From: Nitrosovibrio sp. Nv4
Lineage (GTDB): Bacteria; Pseudomonadota; Gammaproteobacteria; Burkholderiales; SG8-39
DNA: 60,785 nucleotides
Assembly (NCBI GenBank): GCA_945906765.1
Contig: CAMDRF010000007.1
Coordinates: 1-60,785 of the forward strand
Reading direction: 5' to 3'
The translations under genes and the position numbers were made by a program. Of the stretch, positions 26,852 to 36,395 are shown one piece after another. The notes under the pieces are model-generated. The model was not told the DNA's origin and searched no databases. It saw only the letters and a list, made by a program, of their open reading frames with translations. Position 1 is the stretch's first letter, and each line of letters starts with the position of its first letter.

Positions 26852-27904
26852 TTACCGGAGGGGGTCGCGCAGCCTGGAGGAAGCGAGATACACCAGATAG
26901 GCGAGCGCCGCGAACGGCCACGCCGCCGACACCAGGCGAGTCAGGCCGTTGAAGTTTAGAAAATGCCCCTGCTCCCAGACCTTGAGCGTGGCCGCGAAAT
27001 AGGGATTCGGCGGCGCCAGGTTGACCAGCACCGTGGCTGCCATGAGCAGCACCGCAGCCAATGCCAGCCGCGTTGGGCGCGGCAGCCACAGCGCCGCCAT
27101 TGCGAGCACGATGCCGGCCGCCAGGCCCATCTGCGCGCCCGGCGTCAGCCAGGCAAACACGTGTTCGGCGCGCATCAGGATCGCGAACGCGAATGTCTTC
27201 ACCACCAGCGCCAGGACGACGAGCAAAACCACCAGCCGGCGCAATGGCGCCTCGGGCCGCGCGCCCGCGGAGGCCAGCACCGCGACTGCCGCGAGATTCA
27301 TGGCCGTGATCGCCGCTTCGATGGAAACGAACAGCTCGGCCTTGTGACTCTCTCCTGCCGTGCTAGCGAGGAGATCTCTCAAATCGCCACTGCCGAACAG
27401 CAGTGTCGCGGGATTGAGTTGGGCGAACAGCCACAGGCCGAGCAGCGCCAGGTCCAGGTCCGCGGCAGCGCCGGGCGTCAGCGCCTGCGCGCGCAGGCGA
27501 TGCAGCGGCCCGCCACCAAGCAGCCATCGGGCAAAAACCGCCGCCAAGAGCCCGCCGGCCGCCGCGCCGGCGACGTTGGCCAGCACATCGACGTTTGAGG
27601 CAATGCGCGCCGGCAGGAAGCTTTGCGCGGATTCGAGCAACAACGACAGCACAGCGCCGGCAACCGTGGCAAGTGCCAACGCCGCGCCACGGGAATGGCG
27701 CCAGTTGACCGCGAGCACGCACAGCAGGCCAAAGGGGAGATAACCGAAGAAGTTCGTCGCCAGGTCGAAAGCCGTGACGTAGCGCGGCCAGGGCGCGGTA
27801 AGGAACGCGAACGCCGATCCGCCCGGCTCGCGCCAACCGCTGAGCGGGTACAGCGTCGCATAAGCGACCAGCAGGACGTAGACAGCAAGAAAAAAACGCG
27901 TCAG
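26852..27904 (-). CDS. VanZ-family membrane protein with apparent CTG start
   Basis: A 350-residue protein with a VanZ-like N-terminal half of four to five spans (YVLLVAYATLYPLSGW, then NFFGYLPFGLLCVLAV, ALVLSLL-type helix with LLLESAQSFLPARIASNVDV, NVAGAAAGGLLAAVFARWLL) and a further set of C-terminal spans. No ATG, GTG or TTG occurs in frame between the end of the symporter gene and the first conserved helix. The only plausible initiator is CTG at 27904-27902, overlapping the symporter TGA (CTGA). VanZ proteins affect glycopeptide resistance in some Gram-positives; here the role is unknown. Confidence 0.75.
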   Translation of the reverse strand: MTRFFLAVYVLLVAYATLYPLSGWREPGGSAFAFLTAPWPRYVTAFDLATNFFGYLPFGLLCVLAVNWRHSRGAALALATVAGAVLSLLLESAQSFLPARIASNVDVLANVAGAAAGGLLAAVFARWLLGGGPLHRLRAQALTPGAAADLDLALLGLWLFAQLNPATLLFGSGDLRDLLASTAGESHKAELFVSIEAAITAMNLAAVAVLASAGARPEAPLRRLVVLLVVLALVVKTFAFAILMRAEHVFAWLTPGAQMGLAAGIVLAMAALWLPRPTRLALAAVLLMAATVLVNLAPPNPYFAATLKVWEQGHFLNFNGLTRLVSAAWPFAALAYLVYLASSRLRDPLR

Positions 27905-29322
27905 TGTGGGCTCGCACGCTCGTGAGGTATGAACGAGCCCATCACCATGCCGAAGACAGATGCCGCAAGGCCAAGCAGCGGTGGCGGCACGGTGGCATCC
28001 CCGGCAATCGCCTCGGCAAGGCCCCAGGTACCGAGACCGAACACCACCGACAGCAGCGCGCCAGGCACATTCGCACGCCGCCAGTAGATGCCCGCGGCGA
28101 GCGGCACGATGCACGACACCAGCGTCACTTTGTAGGCGTTCTGCACCATCTCGTACATCGTGCTCTTCGAATTCAGCGCGAACAGCAGCGCGGCTAGCGT
28201 GAATGCGACCAGCACCACCCGCAGCAGCAGCAGAAATTGCTTGTCGTCCATGCGCGGCGCGTACGGCCGGATCACGTTTTCGGTGAACAGCGCGGCCGGG
28301 GCCAGCAGCGCGCCGGACGCGGTGGACAGGATCGCCGACAGCAGCGCGCCGAAAAACAGCACCTGCGCCCAAAGCGGCGTGCGCTCCAGGATCAGGTTTG
28401 GCAGGATGCGCTGGATCTCGCGCGCATCCTCGCTGGCGAAGAGCTTCGCATAACCCGGGTCGATCACCAGCGCCGCGTAAGCGATGAAGATCGGCACGAA
28501 AGCGAAGCAAAAATAGACGCCGCCGCCGATCAGGCAACCGCGGACCGCGGTCTTCTCGTCCTTCGCGGAGGTGACGCGCTGGAACACGTCCTGCTGAGGA
28601 ATAGAGCCGATCGCGAGCGTCATCCAGGCCGCCGCGAACCAAAGCCATTCCTTCGCGCCACCCTTGGGCCAGAACTCGAACCTGCCCGCCTCGGAAGCAG
28701 CGGCGAACACCTTGCCGGCGCCGCCCGCCATGTCGCCCACCAGCCAGGCCACCGCGACCAGGCCCACCAGGATGACCACCGACTGAAAAAGATCGGTCAT
28801 GGCCACCGACCACATGCCGCCCCAGATGGTGTAGCCGGCCACGATCACCGCCCCGATGACGATGCCGGTGTTCAGGCCGATGGCGCCATCCGACAGCACC
28901 GAGATCACCAGCCCAAGCGCGGTGAGCTGCGCCGAGGTCCAGCCGAGGTAGGAAGCGGTAATCGCGAGGCTGGTGATCAACTCCACCGGCTTGCCGTAGC
29001 GCTTGTGGTAGAAGTCGCCGATCGTGAGCAGGTCCATGCGGTAGAACGCGCGCGCGAAGAAAAGCGCCACAAACAGCAGGCAGAACGAGGAGCCGAACGG
29101 ATCGGCGACGATGCCGCCCAGGCCGTCCTTGGCGAAGGTGGCGGATACCGACAACACGGTTTCGGCGCCGAACCAGGTGGCGAACACCGTGGCGGCGCTC
29201 ATGTAGAGCGGCAGGCTGCGGCCCGCGATCAGGAAATCCTTCGAATTGTGCACCCGCCGCGCCGCCCACAGGCCAATCGCGATGGTAACGATGAAATACA
29301 GGATCACCGAGACGATCAACAT
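27901..29322 (-). CDS. Sodium:solute symporter family protein
   Basis: A 473-residue, roughly 13-span SSS/LeuT-fold transporter. Typical segments are HNSKDFLIAGRSLPLYMSAA (about 26-45), FGAETVLSVSATFAKDGLGG, TIWGGMWSVAMTDLFQSVVI, the Gln-rich GSIPQQDVFQRVTSAKDEKT and LSAILSTASGALLAPAALFT. It imports a solute with Na+; the substrate cannot be told from the sequence. It lies between ubiB and the VanZ-like gene, with a 3-base overlap to the latter. Confidence 0.88.
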   Translation of the reverse strand: MLIVSVILYFIVTIAIGLWAARRVHNSKDFLIAGRSLPLYMSAATVFATWFGAETVLSVSATFAKDGLGGIVADPFGSSFCLLFVALFFARAFYRMDLLTIGDFYHKRYGKPVELITSLAITASYLGWTSAQLTALGLVISVLSDGAIGLNTGIVIGAVIVAGYTIWGGMWSVAMTDLFQSVVILVGLVAVAWLVGDMAGGAGKVFAAASEAGRFEFWPKGGAKEWLWFAAAWMTLAIGSIPQQDVFQRVTSAKDEKTAVRGCLIGGGVYFCFAFVPIFIAYAALVIDPGYAKLFASEDAREIQRILPNLILERTPLWAQVLFFGALLSAILSTASGALLAPAALFTENVIRPYAPRMDDKQFLLLLRVVLVAFTLAALLFALNSKSTMYEMVQNAYKVTLVSCIVPLAAGIYWRRANVPGALLSVVFGLGTWGLAEAIAGDATVPPPLLGLAASVFGMVMGSFIPHERASPH

Positions 29323-29337
29323 GGCGCTGGGATAATA

Positions 29338-30819
29338 CTAGAACGGAAAAAACACGAGCAGCTGCAGCGTCAGCACCGCCGCGGCCACCGCGAGCAGGCC
29401 CGCGAGCAGCAGGTTGCGGCTGCGATTCTCCGCCGACAGGCGCTCGAGCACCGCCTGCAGCCCGCCCGCACGGTCCTCCGCGAGCAGCCGGTGCAGCAGG
29501 CGCGGGATGGCGGGCAGCGTTTGCGCCCAGAACGGCGCCTCATGCCTGACGGTCCTCAGCAGGCCGCGCCAGCCGACCTGCTCGCTCATCCAGCGCTCTA
29601 GGAACGGCTTGGCCGTCTGCCAGAGGTCGAGGTCTGGGTCGAGGTCGCGGCCCAGGCCCTCGATGTTGAGCAGGGTTTTCTGCAGCATCACCAGTTGCGG
29701 CTGAATTTCGACGTTGAAGCGGCGCGAGGTCTGGAACAGGCGCAGGAGCAGCTTGCCGAAGTAGATCTCCTTCAGTGGCCGCGCGAAGATCGGTTCGCAC
29801 ACCGCGCGGATGGCGGCCTCGAAATCATCCAGCCGCGTGCCAGCCGGAACCCAGCCCGCATCCAGGTGCGCCTGCGCCGCGCGCCGGTAGTCCCGATTGA
29901 AGAAGGCGAGGAAATTCTGCGCCAGGTAGCTCTTGTCGACTTCGGACAGCGTGCCCATGATGCCGAAGTCGAGGGCAATGTATTTGCCATTGTCCGATAC
30001 GAGAATGTTTCCCGGATGCATGTCGGCGTGGAAGAAACCGTCGCGGAAAACCTGGGTGAAGAATATTTCGACGCCCGCCCGCGACAGCGCGGGGATGTCG
30101 ACGCCTTTGCGCCTGAGAACATCGATCTGCGAAATCGGCGTGCCATGCATCCGCTCCATCACCATCACGCGCCGCGAACAAAAATCCCAGTGAATCGCGG
30201 GCACCGCGAGCAACGTCGATTGTGAGAAATTGCGCCGCAGCAGCGACGCATTGGCGGCTTCGCGCACCAGGTCGAGCTCGTCATCGAGGTGGCGCGCGAA
30301 CTCGGCGACTACTTCTCGCGGTTTCAGCCTGCGCCCATCGGCCCACAGCAGGTCCACCAGCCAGGCCGCGGTTTCCAGGAGCAGCACGTCTTTCGCAATC
30401 GCCCGCTCCACGCCCGGCCGCAGCACCTTGACCGCCACCTCGGTGCCGTCCTTGAGCGCAGCAAGGTGCACTTGCGCGACGGATGCACTTGCAACGGGCT
30501 CTCTTTCGAAACTGCCGAATACCTGATCCAGCCTTTTACCAAGCGAACTTTCCACCTCGGCAACCGCGAAGTCGGAGCCGAACGGCGGCACCCGGTCCTG
30601 CAACTTCGCCAGTTCGTCGGCAAGGTCTGCCGGAAGCAGGTCGCGACGCGTTGAGAGCACTTGTCCGAATTTCACGAAAATCGGCCCTAGTGTCTCGAGT
30701 GCCTCGCGCAATCGCACCCCGCGGGTGGCGTCAACGCCACCAGAAAAGCGGGGCAGGAACCGGTACAAGCGGAAGCGCCAGCCAATCCAAAGAATCCGGC
30801 CAAGGCGCAGGACGGACAT
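29338..30819 (-). CDS. ubiB: UbiB ubiquinone biosynthesis ATPase-like protein
   Basis: A 493-residue atypical kinase of the UbiB/ADCK family that supports hydroxylation steps of ubiquinone synthesis. The KxGQ motif [16 protein letters not shown] (about 49-64), the Ala-rich loop [11 protein letters not shown], the Lys in [10 protein letters not shown], the catalytic-loop equivalent [12 protein letters not shown] and ALDFGIMG are visible. Two C-terminal hydrophobic helices anchor it in the inner membrane. It directly follows ubiJ on the same strand, stop to start without a gap. Confidence 0.94.
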   Translation of the reverse strand: MSVLRLGRILWIGWRFRLYRFLPRFSGGVDATRGVRLREALETLGPIFVKFGQVLSTRRDLLPADLADELAKLQDRVPPFGSDFAVAEVESSLGKRLDQVFGSFEREPVASASVAQVHLAALKDGTEVAVKVLRPGVERAIAKDVLLLETAAWLVDLLWADGRRLKPREVVAEFARHLDDELDLVREAANASLLRRNFSQSTLLAVPAIHWDFCSRRVMVMERMHGTPISQIDVLRRKGVDIPALSRAGVEIFFTQVFRDGFFHADMHPGNILVSDNGKYIALDFGIMGTLSEVDKSYLAQNFLAFFNRDYRRAAQAHLDAGWVPAGTRLDDFEAAIRAVCEPIFARPLKEIYFGKLLLRLFQTSRRFNVEIQPQLVMLQKTLLNIEGLGRDLDPDLDLWQTAKPFLERWMSEQVGWRGLLRTVRHEAPFWAQTLPAIPRLLHRLLAEDRAGGLQAVLERLSAENRSRNLLLAGLLAVAAAVLTLQLLVFFPF

Positions 30820-31404
30820 TCAGTGCCTTCCCGCAAGGCGCTCGACGCGCTTTTCGAGCCGCTCGACAGCGTCGCGCAAACGCGCAAGCGCTGCCGAGAA
30901 ATCCTCCAGCGCGGGGCGCCTCACGAGCATTTTCATTTCCTCTACTGCGTACTCCATGAAGCTTCCGGCTATGCGCTGCGCCGCATCGGCATGCCATGCA
31001 GCGGCATTCCTGGCCAGCCCGGCCAGACGGTGCGCGGCGGCGTCACCGACGAATTTAGCGAGGTCTTCCTCGAAATCCCAGCGCAGGTGGCGCACCAGGA
31101 ACATGACCTCACTTGCAAGCTTGGCATTGCCTGCAACATCGATCGAACGCAAAAGATGGTCTTCGCCCTTCACTGCGGCAGCGAGCGCTTCGGGCCGGAT
31201 CGTGACCACCAGCGAGGGCTCGGCTGCGGGCAGCGCGGTGCCGAGACGCCCATCGGCGGCGATGGTAAAGCGCAGCGTCGGCAACGGCGGAGCGCGCAGT
31301 TCCAGGGTCTCGGACGCGAACGGCAGCAAGCGCTCGCGCGCCCACGGCTCGCTCTGGAGCAGGCGATTCAACGCGGCGGCAAGAGGAGATTCGAAGGTCA
31401 GCAT
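30820..31404 (-). CDS. ubiJ: UbiJ, SCP2-domain ubiquinone accessory factor
   Basis: A 194-residue protein. The N-terminal SCP2 sterol-carrier-like domain (about 20-115) includes LRFTIAADGRLGTALP and EPSLVVTIRPEALAAAVKGE; the C-terminal third is a helix ending ARLRDAVERLEKRVERLAGR. UbiJ binds ubiquinone intermediates within the soluble Ubi complex. The ATG at 31404 gives the expected MLTFESPLAAALNRLL. It sits between ubiB and a terminator that isolates it from the Tim44 gene. Confidence 0.88.
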   Translation of the reverse strand: MLTFESPLAAALNRLLQSEPWARERLLPFASETLELRAPPLPTLRFTIAADGRLGTALPAAEPSLVVTIRPEALAAAVKGEDHLLRSIDVAGNAKLASEVMFLVRHLRWDFEEDLAKFVGDAAAHRLAGLARNAAAWHADAAQRIAGSFMEYAVEEMKMLVRRPALEDFSAALARLRDAVERLEKRVERLAGRH

Positions 31405-31415
31405 GCTGAAAAACA

Positions 31416-31439
31416 AAAGGCCACCGCGCGGTGGCCTTT
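31416..31439 (-). terminator. Rho-independent terminator after the Tim44-domain gene
   Basis: A perfect 12-bp inverted repeat, AAAGGCCACCGC / GCGGTGGCCTTT, followed on the minus strand by TTTTGTTTTT. It ends the Tim44 transcript. It lies 12 bases before the ubiJ start, so ubiJ-ubiB need their own promoter or read-through. Confidence 0.85.
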
Positions 31440-31463
31440 CTTCCCCCGGGCGGAACCCGGAGA

Positions 31464-32384
31464 TTAATGCATCTGCTGGATGCCGGCGAGTTGCCAACCT
31501 TGCGTACCGCTGACCGGCTTGGCCAGGTTCCACACTTCCTCGAAACCCGTAGGCGCATCGCCAGGCGACTCGCGCACGGTCCCCGAGAAGCGCACGCTTG
31601 CCCAGTGCTTGTCGCCCTCGGTCACAACCTCGAGCAGGTCGGCGTTCAGGGCCAGCACGTCGGTCTGCTGCTTCTCGCTGCCGCGCGCCTGCACGTCCTT
31701 TTTGAGTTCCTCGAACAGAGCGTCGCTGGTGAATTCGCGCAGTTCATCCAGATTGCCCTGATCGTTGGCGATCTGCAGTTTCATGTAGTTGAGCTTGGCG
31801 CCGCGCAGGAATCCGGCGACATCGAAGCCCGCCGGAACGTTCGCCGCAACGCCGCTGGCTACCGGTGCCGCGGATGCATCGAAGCCGGTCGCCTGCGACG
31901 GCGGCGGCGCCGCGACCGTCTCGCTGCCCATCGCGGAGTAGGAGGAACTCTGCGGTCTGCCGGCATTCGGTCCGCCGGCATATTGCATGCGCGGTGCGTC
32001 ACCGCGCTTTTGCATCAGCATGCGAATGACGAAGATCGCCGCGAACACCAGAAGTCCGGCGAGCAGCAGGCCAACCATCATGCCGCCCATGCCATTGGCG
32101 CCCATCAGCCAGCCAAGCGCACCGCCCAGAGCTAGGCCGCCCAGCAGCGGCATCCACCTGCTCATTCCCGAAGCGGCGGGCTGCGCTGCCGCGGGCGCGG
32201 CAGATTGCTGCATCTGCTGCGCCTGGGCCGGCTTGCCGGGGATTGCCGCCGGCGGAGCATTGGTGATATTGCGCTGCGCACCGACCGAGCGGGCGCCGCC
32301 CAGGCGTTTCGCTGCATCCGCTTCCGTTGCCGCGAACGTCACGCAAATCAGCGCGGCGGCGAATCCAAGTACGAGCTTTTTCAT
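31464..32384 (-). CDS. Tim44-like domain protein
   Basis: A 306-residue protein with a signal-like N-terminus (MKKLVLGFAAALICVTFA), a Gln/Ala/Pro-rich linker, a Gly/Leu/Met-rich transmembrane region (MPLLGGLALGGALGWLMGAN, then MMVGLLLAGLLVFAAIFVIR), and a C-terminal Tim44/MRPL45-like fold (about 180-306) with DELREFTSDALFEELKKDV and HWASVRFSGTVRES. The family is often encoded beside ubi genes in betaproteobacteria, as here, and is likely inner-membrane anchored. Its function is unknown. A good CAGGAGTGGGG ribosome site precedes the ATG. Confidence 0.87.
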   Translation of the reverse strand: MKKLVLGFAAALICVTFAATEADAAKRLGGARSVGAQRNITNAPPAAIPGKPAQAQQMQQSAAPAAAQPAASGMSRWMPLLGGLALGGALGWLMGANGMGGMMVGLLLAGLLVFAAIFVIRMLMQKRGDAPRMQYAGGPNAGRPQSSSYSAMGSETVAAPPPSQATGFDASAAPVASGVAANVPAGFDVAGFLRGAKLNYMKLQIANDQGNLDELREFTSDALFEELKKDVQARGSEKQQTDVLALNADLLEVVTEGDKHWASVRFSGTVRESPGDAPTGFEEVWNLAKPVSGTQGWQLAGIQQMH

Positions 32385-32441
32385 GTTTTCCCCACTCCTG
32401 TTATAAGAACATCATGTCAGCTTTTTGTCAGTATTTCCATA

Positions 32442-33167
32442 CTACCGCAGTTTGAACGCGCGATGCACGGCAACCGCCCCTGCGGCGAGATTGAAGTATT
32501 CGACCCTCTCCAACCCCGTTTGTTCCAGCATTGATGCAAGGGTCTGCTGGTCGGGATGCATGCGGATGGACTCGGCCAGGTAGCGGTAGGGCGCAGCGTC
32601 CCCCGCCACCTTTTCGCCCAGCCAGGGCAGCACATGAAAGGAATACAGGTCATAGGGTTTTTGCAGCGGCTTCCAGACCTGCGAGAACTCGAGCACCAGC
32701 AGCCGCCCGCCCGGCTTCAGGACTCTTGCCATCTCCGCCAACGCGGCGTCCTTGTGGGTCATGTTGCGCAGGCCGAAGCCCACGCTGACGCAGTCGAAGC
32801 TCGCGGCGCCGAACGGCAGCCGCTCGGCGTCACAGCGCACGGCGGGCGTCATGTGACCCGCGTCCAGCAGGCGGTCACGACCGCGAGCGAGCATCGGCCC
32901 GTTGATGTCGCTCATCCAAACCTGTGCGCCGCGCGCGGCAAAGGCGCGCGCGAGGTCGCCGCTGCCCGAGGCCACGTCGAGCACGCGCTCGCCGGGCCGG
33001 ATCCGCGCCACCGAGACGGCGAACGCCTTCCACAATCGATGCAGGCCGAACGACATCAGGTCGTTCATCAGATCGTAGCGCCCGGCGACGCGATCGAAGA
33101 CCTGCTCTACTCGCTTGGCCTTTCTTTCCTCGGATACGCGTTCAAATCCAAAGTCCGTATCCGCCAT
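32442..33167 (-). CDS. ubiE: UbiE methyltransferase (ubiquinone/menaquinone C-methylation)
   Basis: A 241-residue SAM-dependent enzyme. Motifs: [40 protein letters not shown] motif [17 protein letters not shown] (about 62-77), [20 protein letters not shown] and [20 protein letters not shown]. It C-methylates demethoxyubiquinol and demethylmenaquinol precursors. The stop is 57 bases from the Tim44 gene, same strand. Length slightly under E. coli UbiE but complete. Confidence 0.95.
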   Translation of the reverse strand: MADTDFGFERVSEERKAKRVEQVFDRVAGRYDLMNDLMSFGLHRLWKAFAVSVARIRPGERVLDVASGSGDLARAFAARGAQVWMSDINGPMLARGRDRLLDAGHMTPAVRCDAERLPFGAASFDCVSVGFGLRNMTHKDAALAEMARVLKPGGRLLVLEFSQVWKPLQKPYDLYSFHVLPWLGEKVAGDAAPYRYLAESIRMHPDQQTLASMLEQTGLERVEYFNLAAGAVAVHRAFKLR

Positions 33168-33168
33168 G

Positions 33169-34242
33169 TCAGCTCAACATCTCGTAGGCGACGCGCTCGA
33201 AGTCGCTGCCGCGCTCGATCATTTCGGTGAGCCGCACCTTGACGTGCCCTTCCACATAAACCTCGATCACGCGCTTGGGCTTGAACCAGCCCGAAGGCAG
33301 CACCAACGACGGCGGCGCGCTTTGCGCCGCGACACCGGTGAGGGAGAGCGCCGGCACGTATTTCGCATCCTGTACGTTCAGGCCCGTAGGCCGCACCGCA
33401 GTAGCCGCCGGCTTCCCCCCGATGAGCTGGCCGTGGCTGTAGCGCTTGCCCGGGTCCGCAGCGCGGCGGACCATTTTCAGGCCCTGCGTGCTCTCGTCCT
33501 CGAGGCGCCAGTGCTCCAGCACGAATCCATGCACCACGCTGTAATCGTCCTCGTCGCGCGTGCTGACGCGGCCAAATGTGGCGATCTGGTCGCGTTGCTG
33601 CTGCGTGAGTTCCTTGGCGTGACCCGGCTGCTTGAAGACGCGGCCGGAGATGTAATAGTGCAGCGCCGCCATGTCGTGACTCGCCTGCGCGACGTCGGCG
33701 ACCTTTTTCCTTTCCGCGCCCCGCGGCTGCCGGACCTGGCACCACAGGCGATAAAGATACACCAGCAGTTGCTCGCAGGAAGGCTGGACGCAGTCCTCGC
33801 CCAACGCGAGTTTCGCCGGCGACTCGCCTTTTCTCAGCAGGCCGATGCGATTGCGCAGGCTCTTGGCCAGGCGCTTGACGTCCAGGTATCTCGGATCGGC
33901 GGCGTCCGGGCCGTCGCGCTCAGGGCAAAAATCGCTTTCCAGGTCGATGACCAGCGGCGCGATTTCCTCGCCCGCCGGCGCTGCTTTCAATAAATCCACC
34001 TTCTCGGCCCAGCGCTCGAGCAGAAAAGCGACGAAGGTGAGCTGCCGCTGGTCCAGCGTCGCGAGGCGGCTGGCCGCGCTGGTGCCATAGCCGTTGAATT
34101 CCCGTATCTGCTCCAGCAACTGCTGCTGGGCGGCTGCAACATTCGCCAGCGGCACGTTCTCCAGCCATGCCTTCGCGCTCGGCGCATCAATGAATTCCGG
34201 CGCCGCCTGGGGCGAGAGCTCGGGGAGCGTCAGCTTTTTCAT
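33169..34242 (-). CDS. Conserved hypothetical protein upstream of ubiE
   Basis: A 357-residue cytoplasmic protein that I do not recognise. The N-terminal two-thirds is helical ([58 protein letters not shown]), and the last 45 residues look beta-rich: [17 protein letters not shown], then [20 protein letters not shown]. Such a small barrel-like C-terminus recalls PilZ-type domains, but no RxxxR motif is evident, so this is not claimed. The ATG overlaps the upstream stop (ATGA) and the stop is one base from the ubiE start, so it is in the same operon. Confidence 0.75.
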   Translation of the reverse strand: MKKLTLPELSPQAAPEFIDAPSAKAWLENVPLANVAAAQQQLLEQIREFNGYGTSAASRLATLDQRQLTFVAFLLERWAEKVDLLKAAPAGEEIAPLVIDLESDFCPERDGPDAADPRYLDVKRLAKSLRNRIGLLRKGESPAKLALGEDCVQPSCEQLLVYLYRLWCQVRQPRGAERKKVADVAQASHDMAALHYYISGRVFKQPGHAKELTQQQRDQIATFGRVSTRDEDDYSVVHGFVLEHWRLEDESTQGLKMVRRAADPGKRYSHGQLIGGKPAATAVRPTGLNVQDAKYVPALSLTGVAAQSAPPSLVLPSGWFKPKRVIEVYVEGHVKVRLTEMIERGSDFERVAYEMLS

Positions 34243-35042
34243 GGGGAAATTGTAGGGGATTTGGGGGCAATATCGAGGGCATTGTCCTCACTGAAAACCT
34301 CGCGGTAGCTGAGATACGAGCTCGCGAACCAGACCGGCAGCAGCGTCCAGATGACCGAGAAAAGGGCGGAATTGGCCTGCACCGCGCCGCTGCCGCCCAG
34401 CAGTATCGCCCCGCCCAGTGCAAGCATCAGGACAAAGCCGAACAGCAGCATGACGGCGACGCCGTAGACGAGAAAGGCGCGCCAGTTGATCAGCGCCGCG
34501 GCAGCGCTGAAGAATGCCGCCTTGGAAGCCGACAACCCATGCCACGCCACCAGCAACGGCGCGTACCACAGCGCGCCCAGCAGCAAGGTCTGCAGGCCGG
34601 CGCCGATCAGCATCGCGCGCTGCAGCTCGGGGCTCTGCAGATCGCCGATCTCAAGACGGGAGCGACCGATCACCGCCTGCGCAAAACGTCCGTCGTCGGC
34701 CAGTGCGGTGCCGGCCAATACCACCACCATCGCGCCGAGGAACAACCCGCCCATGCGCAGCTGCGCCGGCAGCTGTCCGCGAAAACCGGATAGCAAGAGG
34801 TCCGGGCCCGGCGTCGTGCCGCCGGCCGCCATGCGCGCCACCGCGTGGGGGCCGACCATCAGCGCCGGAAACAGCAACCAGATCGCGGCAAACCCGACCA
34901 GCGGCAGCGCGACCACGACCGTGCTGGCGAGCAGGAACGCGAGATTGAATAGCAACTGACGCACCGGAGCGACTCGGAAAATCATGAATGCTTCGGCGAC
35001 CCAGCGCAGGCCGCGAATTGCCGGAAGACGATTGGCGCGCAC
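34239..35042 (-). CDS. BPSS1780-family membrane protein
   Basis: A 267-residue protein with six or so hydrophobic segments. The opening RANRLPAIRGLRWVAEAFMI, followed by LLFNLAFLLASTVVVALPLV and the YAPLLVAWHGLSASKAAFFS segment, is characteristic of this betaproteobacterial family of unknown function. Start chosen as GTG at 35042; a TTG at 35054 inside the thrB end is also in frame. It follows thrB by 4 bases. Confidence 0.8.
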   Translation of the reverse strand: MRANRLPAIRGLRWVAEAFMIFRVAPVRQLLFNLAFLLASTVVVALPLVGFAAIWLLFPALMVGPHAVARMAAGGTTPGPDLLLSGFRGQLPAQLRMGGLFLGAMVVVLAGTALADDGRFAQAVIGRSRLEIGDLQSPELQRAMLIGAGLQTLLLGALWYAPLLVAWHGLSASKAAFFSAAAALINWRAFLVYGVAVMLLFGFVLMLALGGAILLGGSGAVQANSALFSVIWTLLPVWFASSYLSYREVFSEDNALDIAPKSPTISP

Positions 35043-35046
35043 GCTG

Positions 35047-36003
35047 CTAGCCAACCCAGGGCGCTGGCGCTTCGGGCGCAGCGCGCAACGCGAGAATCTC
35101 GCCAAAATGCTCCGGGTCGTGCACTTTCACCAGCACGCCGGGGCGCGGTAGATACAAGTCATGCAGGCGCGAGAGCCAGAAGCGCAGCGCCGCCGCGCGC
35201 AGCATCAAGGGCCACGCGCCGCGTTCCGCGGCTGCCAGCGGCCGTATCGCGTGGTACGAGCCGAGCAGCGCGAGTGTCTTCGGCTCGTCCAGCCGCAGGT
35301 TGCGTCGCGCATCGACAAGGCACCAGTCGTTGGCGCAAACCGCGAGGTCGTAGGCGAAGCAATCGATGCCGGCGAAATAAAAATCGAACACGCCGCTGAT
35401 GCGCCCGCCGTCGAACAAGGCGTTGTCGCGGAACAGGTCCGCGTGTACGGCGCCGCGCGGCAGATCCGCAAAGCGATGTTGCGCCTGGAAAAAAAGTTCC
35501 GCGTCGAGCCGCGCCGCGTGCTCCGGATCGAGAAAGGGGCGCACTTCAGCCGCGGCTCGACGCCACCAATTCGGACCGCGGGGATTTTCGAGGGTGCCGC
35601 CATAGGAGCGCCCCGCCAGATGCATGCGCGCGAGCAGCGCCCCGAGTTCGGCGCAATCGGCCGCGCCCGGGTTCTGCAGCGAAGCGCCGGCGAGCCGCGT
35701 CACCAGGGTCGCCGGCTTGCCGTTCAGGCTCGACAGATAGCGGTCGCCCAGATCGGCGATCGGCGCCGGGCAGGGAATTCCGTGACGCGCGAGGTGCGCC
35801 ATCAGTTCAAGGTAGAACGGCAATTCTGCCGCGGGCAGGCGCTCGTACAGGGTGAGCACATAGCGGCCCTGGGTCGTGGTGACGAAATAGTTGGTGTTCT
35901 CGATTCCCGACGCAATCGGCTCAAGCAAGGTGAGGACGCCAACCGAATAGTTCTTCAGCCAGACGGCGAACTGGCTTTCAGAAACTGGGGTGAAAACCGA
36001 CAA
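35047..36003 (-). CDS. thrB: Homoserine kinase (ThrB2 type)
   Basis: A 318-residue aminoglycoside-phosphotransferase-fold homoserine kinase, the form used by many beta- and alphaproteobacteria, phosphorylating homoserine for threonine synthesis. Seen are MSVFTPVSESQFAVWLKNY, GIENTNYFVTTTQGRYVLTL, the catalytic loop GAVHADLFRDNALFDGGRIS (about 182-201) and the metal motif VFDFYFAGIDCFAYDLAV. The ATG at 36003 lies one base from the DUF2782 stop. No other thr genes are in the window. Confidence 0.93.
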   Translation of the reverse strand: MSVFTPVSESQFAVWLKNYSVGVLTLLEPIASGIENTNYFVTTTQGRYVLTLYERLPAAELPFYLELMAHLARHGIPCPAPIADLGDRYLSSLNGKPATLVTRLAGASLQNPGAADCAELGALLARMHLAGRSYGGTLENPRGPNWWRRAAAEVRPFLDPEHAARLDAELFFQAQHRFADLPRGAVHADLFRDNALFDGGRISGVFDFYFAGIDCFAYDLAVCANDWCLVDARRNLRLDEPKTLALLGSYHAIRPLAAAERGAWPLMLRAAALRFWLSRLHDLYLPRPGVLVKVHDPEHFGEILALRAAPEAPAPWVG

Positions 36004-36004
36004 A

Positions 36005-36337
36005 TCAGTCGAAAGACTTGATTACCCACATCGGCACGCGAATGCCAGGATCGAGCGACTCGCGCCGGGTCAAATTGCCGTTGCCGGTGAGGTCCATGAG
36101 GTAATAGGGGATGCCGTTGGGCGGCGTGACTTTCAGCATCACGACGCGCCCGCCTTCGCGCATCTCCTCCACCCGGTCCCCCTCCTGCGGCGCGATACGC
36201 ACGCGCGGCTCGTCGGCGCCATCGCGGATCAGGGGCGGCGGCGGCGGTTCGGGAAGCGGCTCGAGTTTCGGCGGCGGCTGCTGCGCCAGGGCGCCGGCAG
36301 CCACCACCGACAGGGCAAGGAACAGGGTACGGCGCAT
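36005..36337 (-). CDS. DUF2782 periplasmic protein
   Basis: A 110-residue protein: signal peptide MRRTLFLALSVVAAGALA, a Pro-rich linker, and the DUF2782 domain with VEEMREGGRVVMLKVTPPNG and IPYYLMDLTGNGNLTRRESL, ending PMWVIKSFD. The family is small, proteobacterial, and often found between thrB and polA as here. Function unknown. Divergent from polA, 58 bases apart. Confidence 0.87.
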   Translation of the reverse strand: MRRTLFLALSVVAAGALAQQPPPKLEPLPEPPPPPLIRDGADEPRVRIAPQEGDRVEEMREGGRVVMLKVTPPNGIPYYLMDLTGNGNLTRRESLDPGIRVPMWVIKSFD

Positions 36338-36395
36338 GGGTCCATTCTACTCCACTGGATTATTGCGCAACATCACCCGTAAGATTCGCCCCTCG

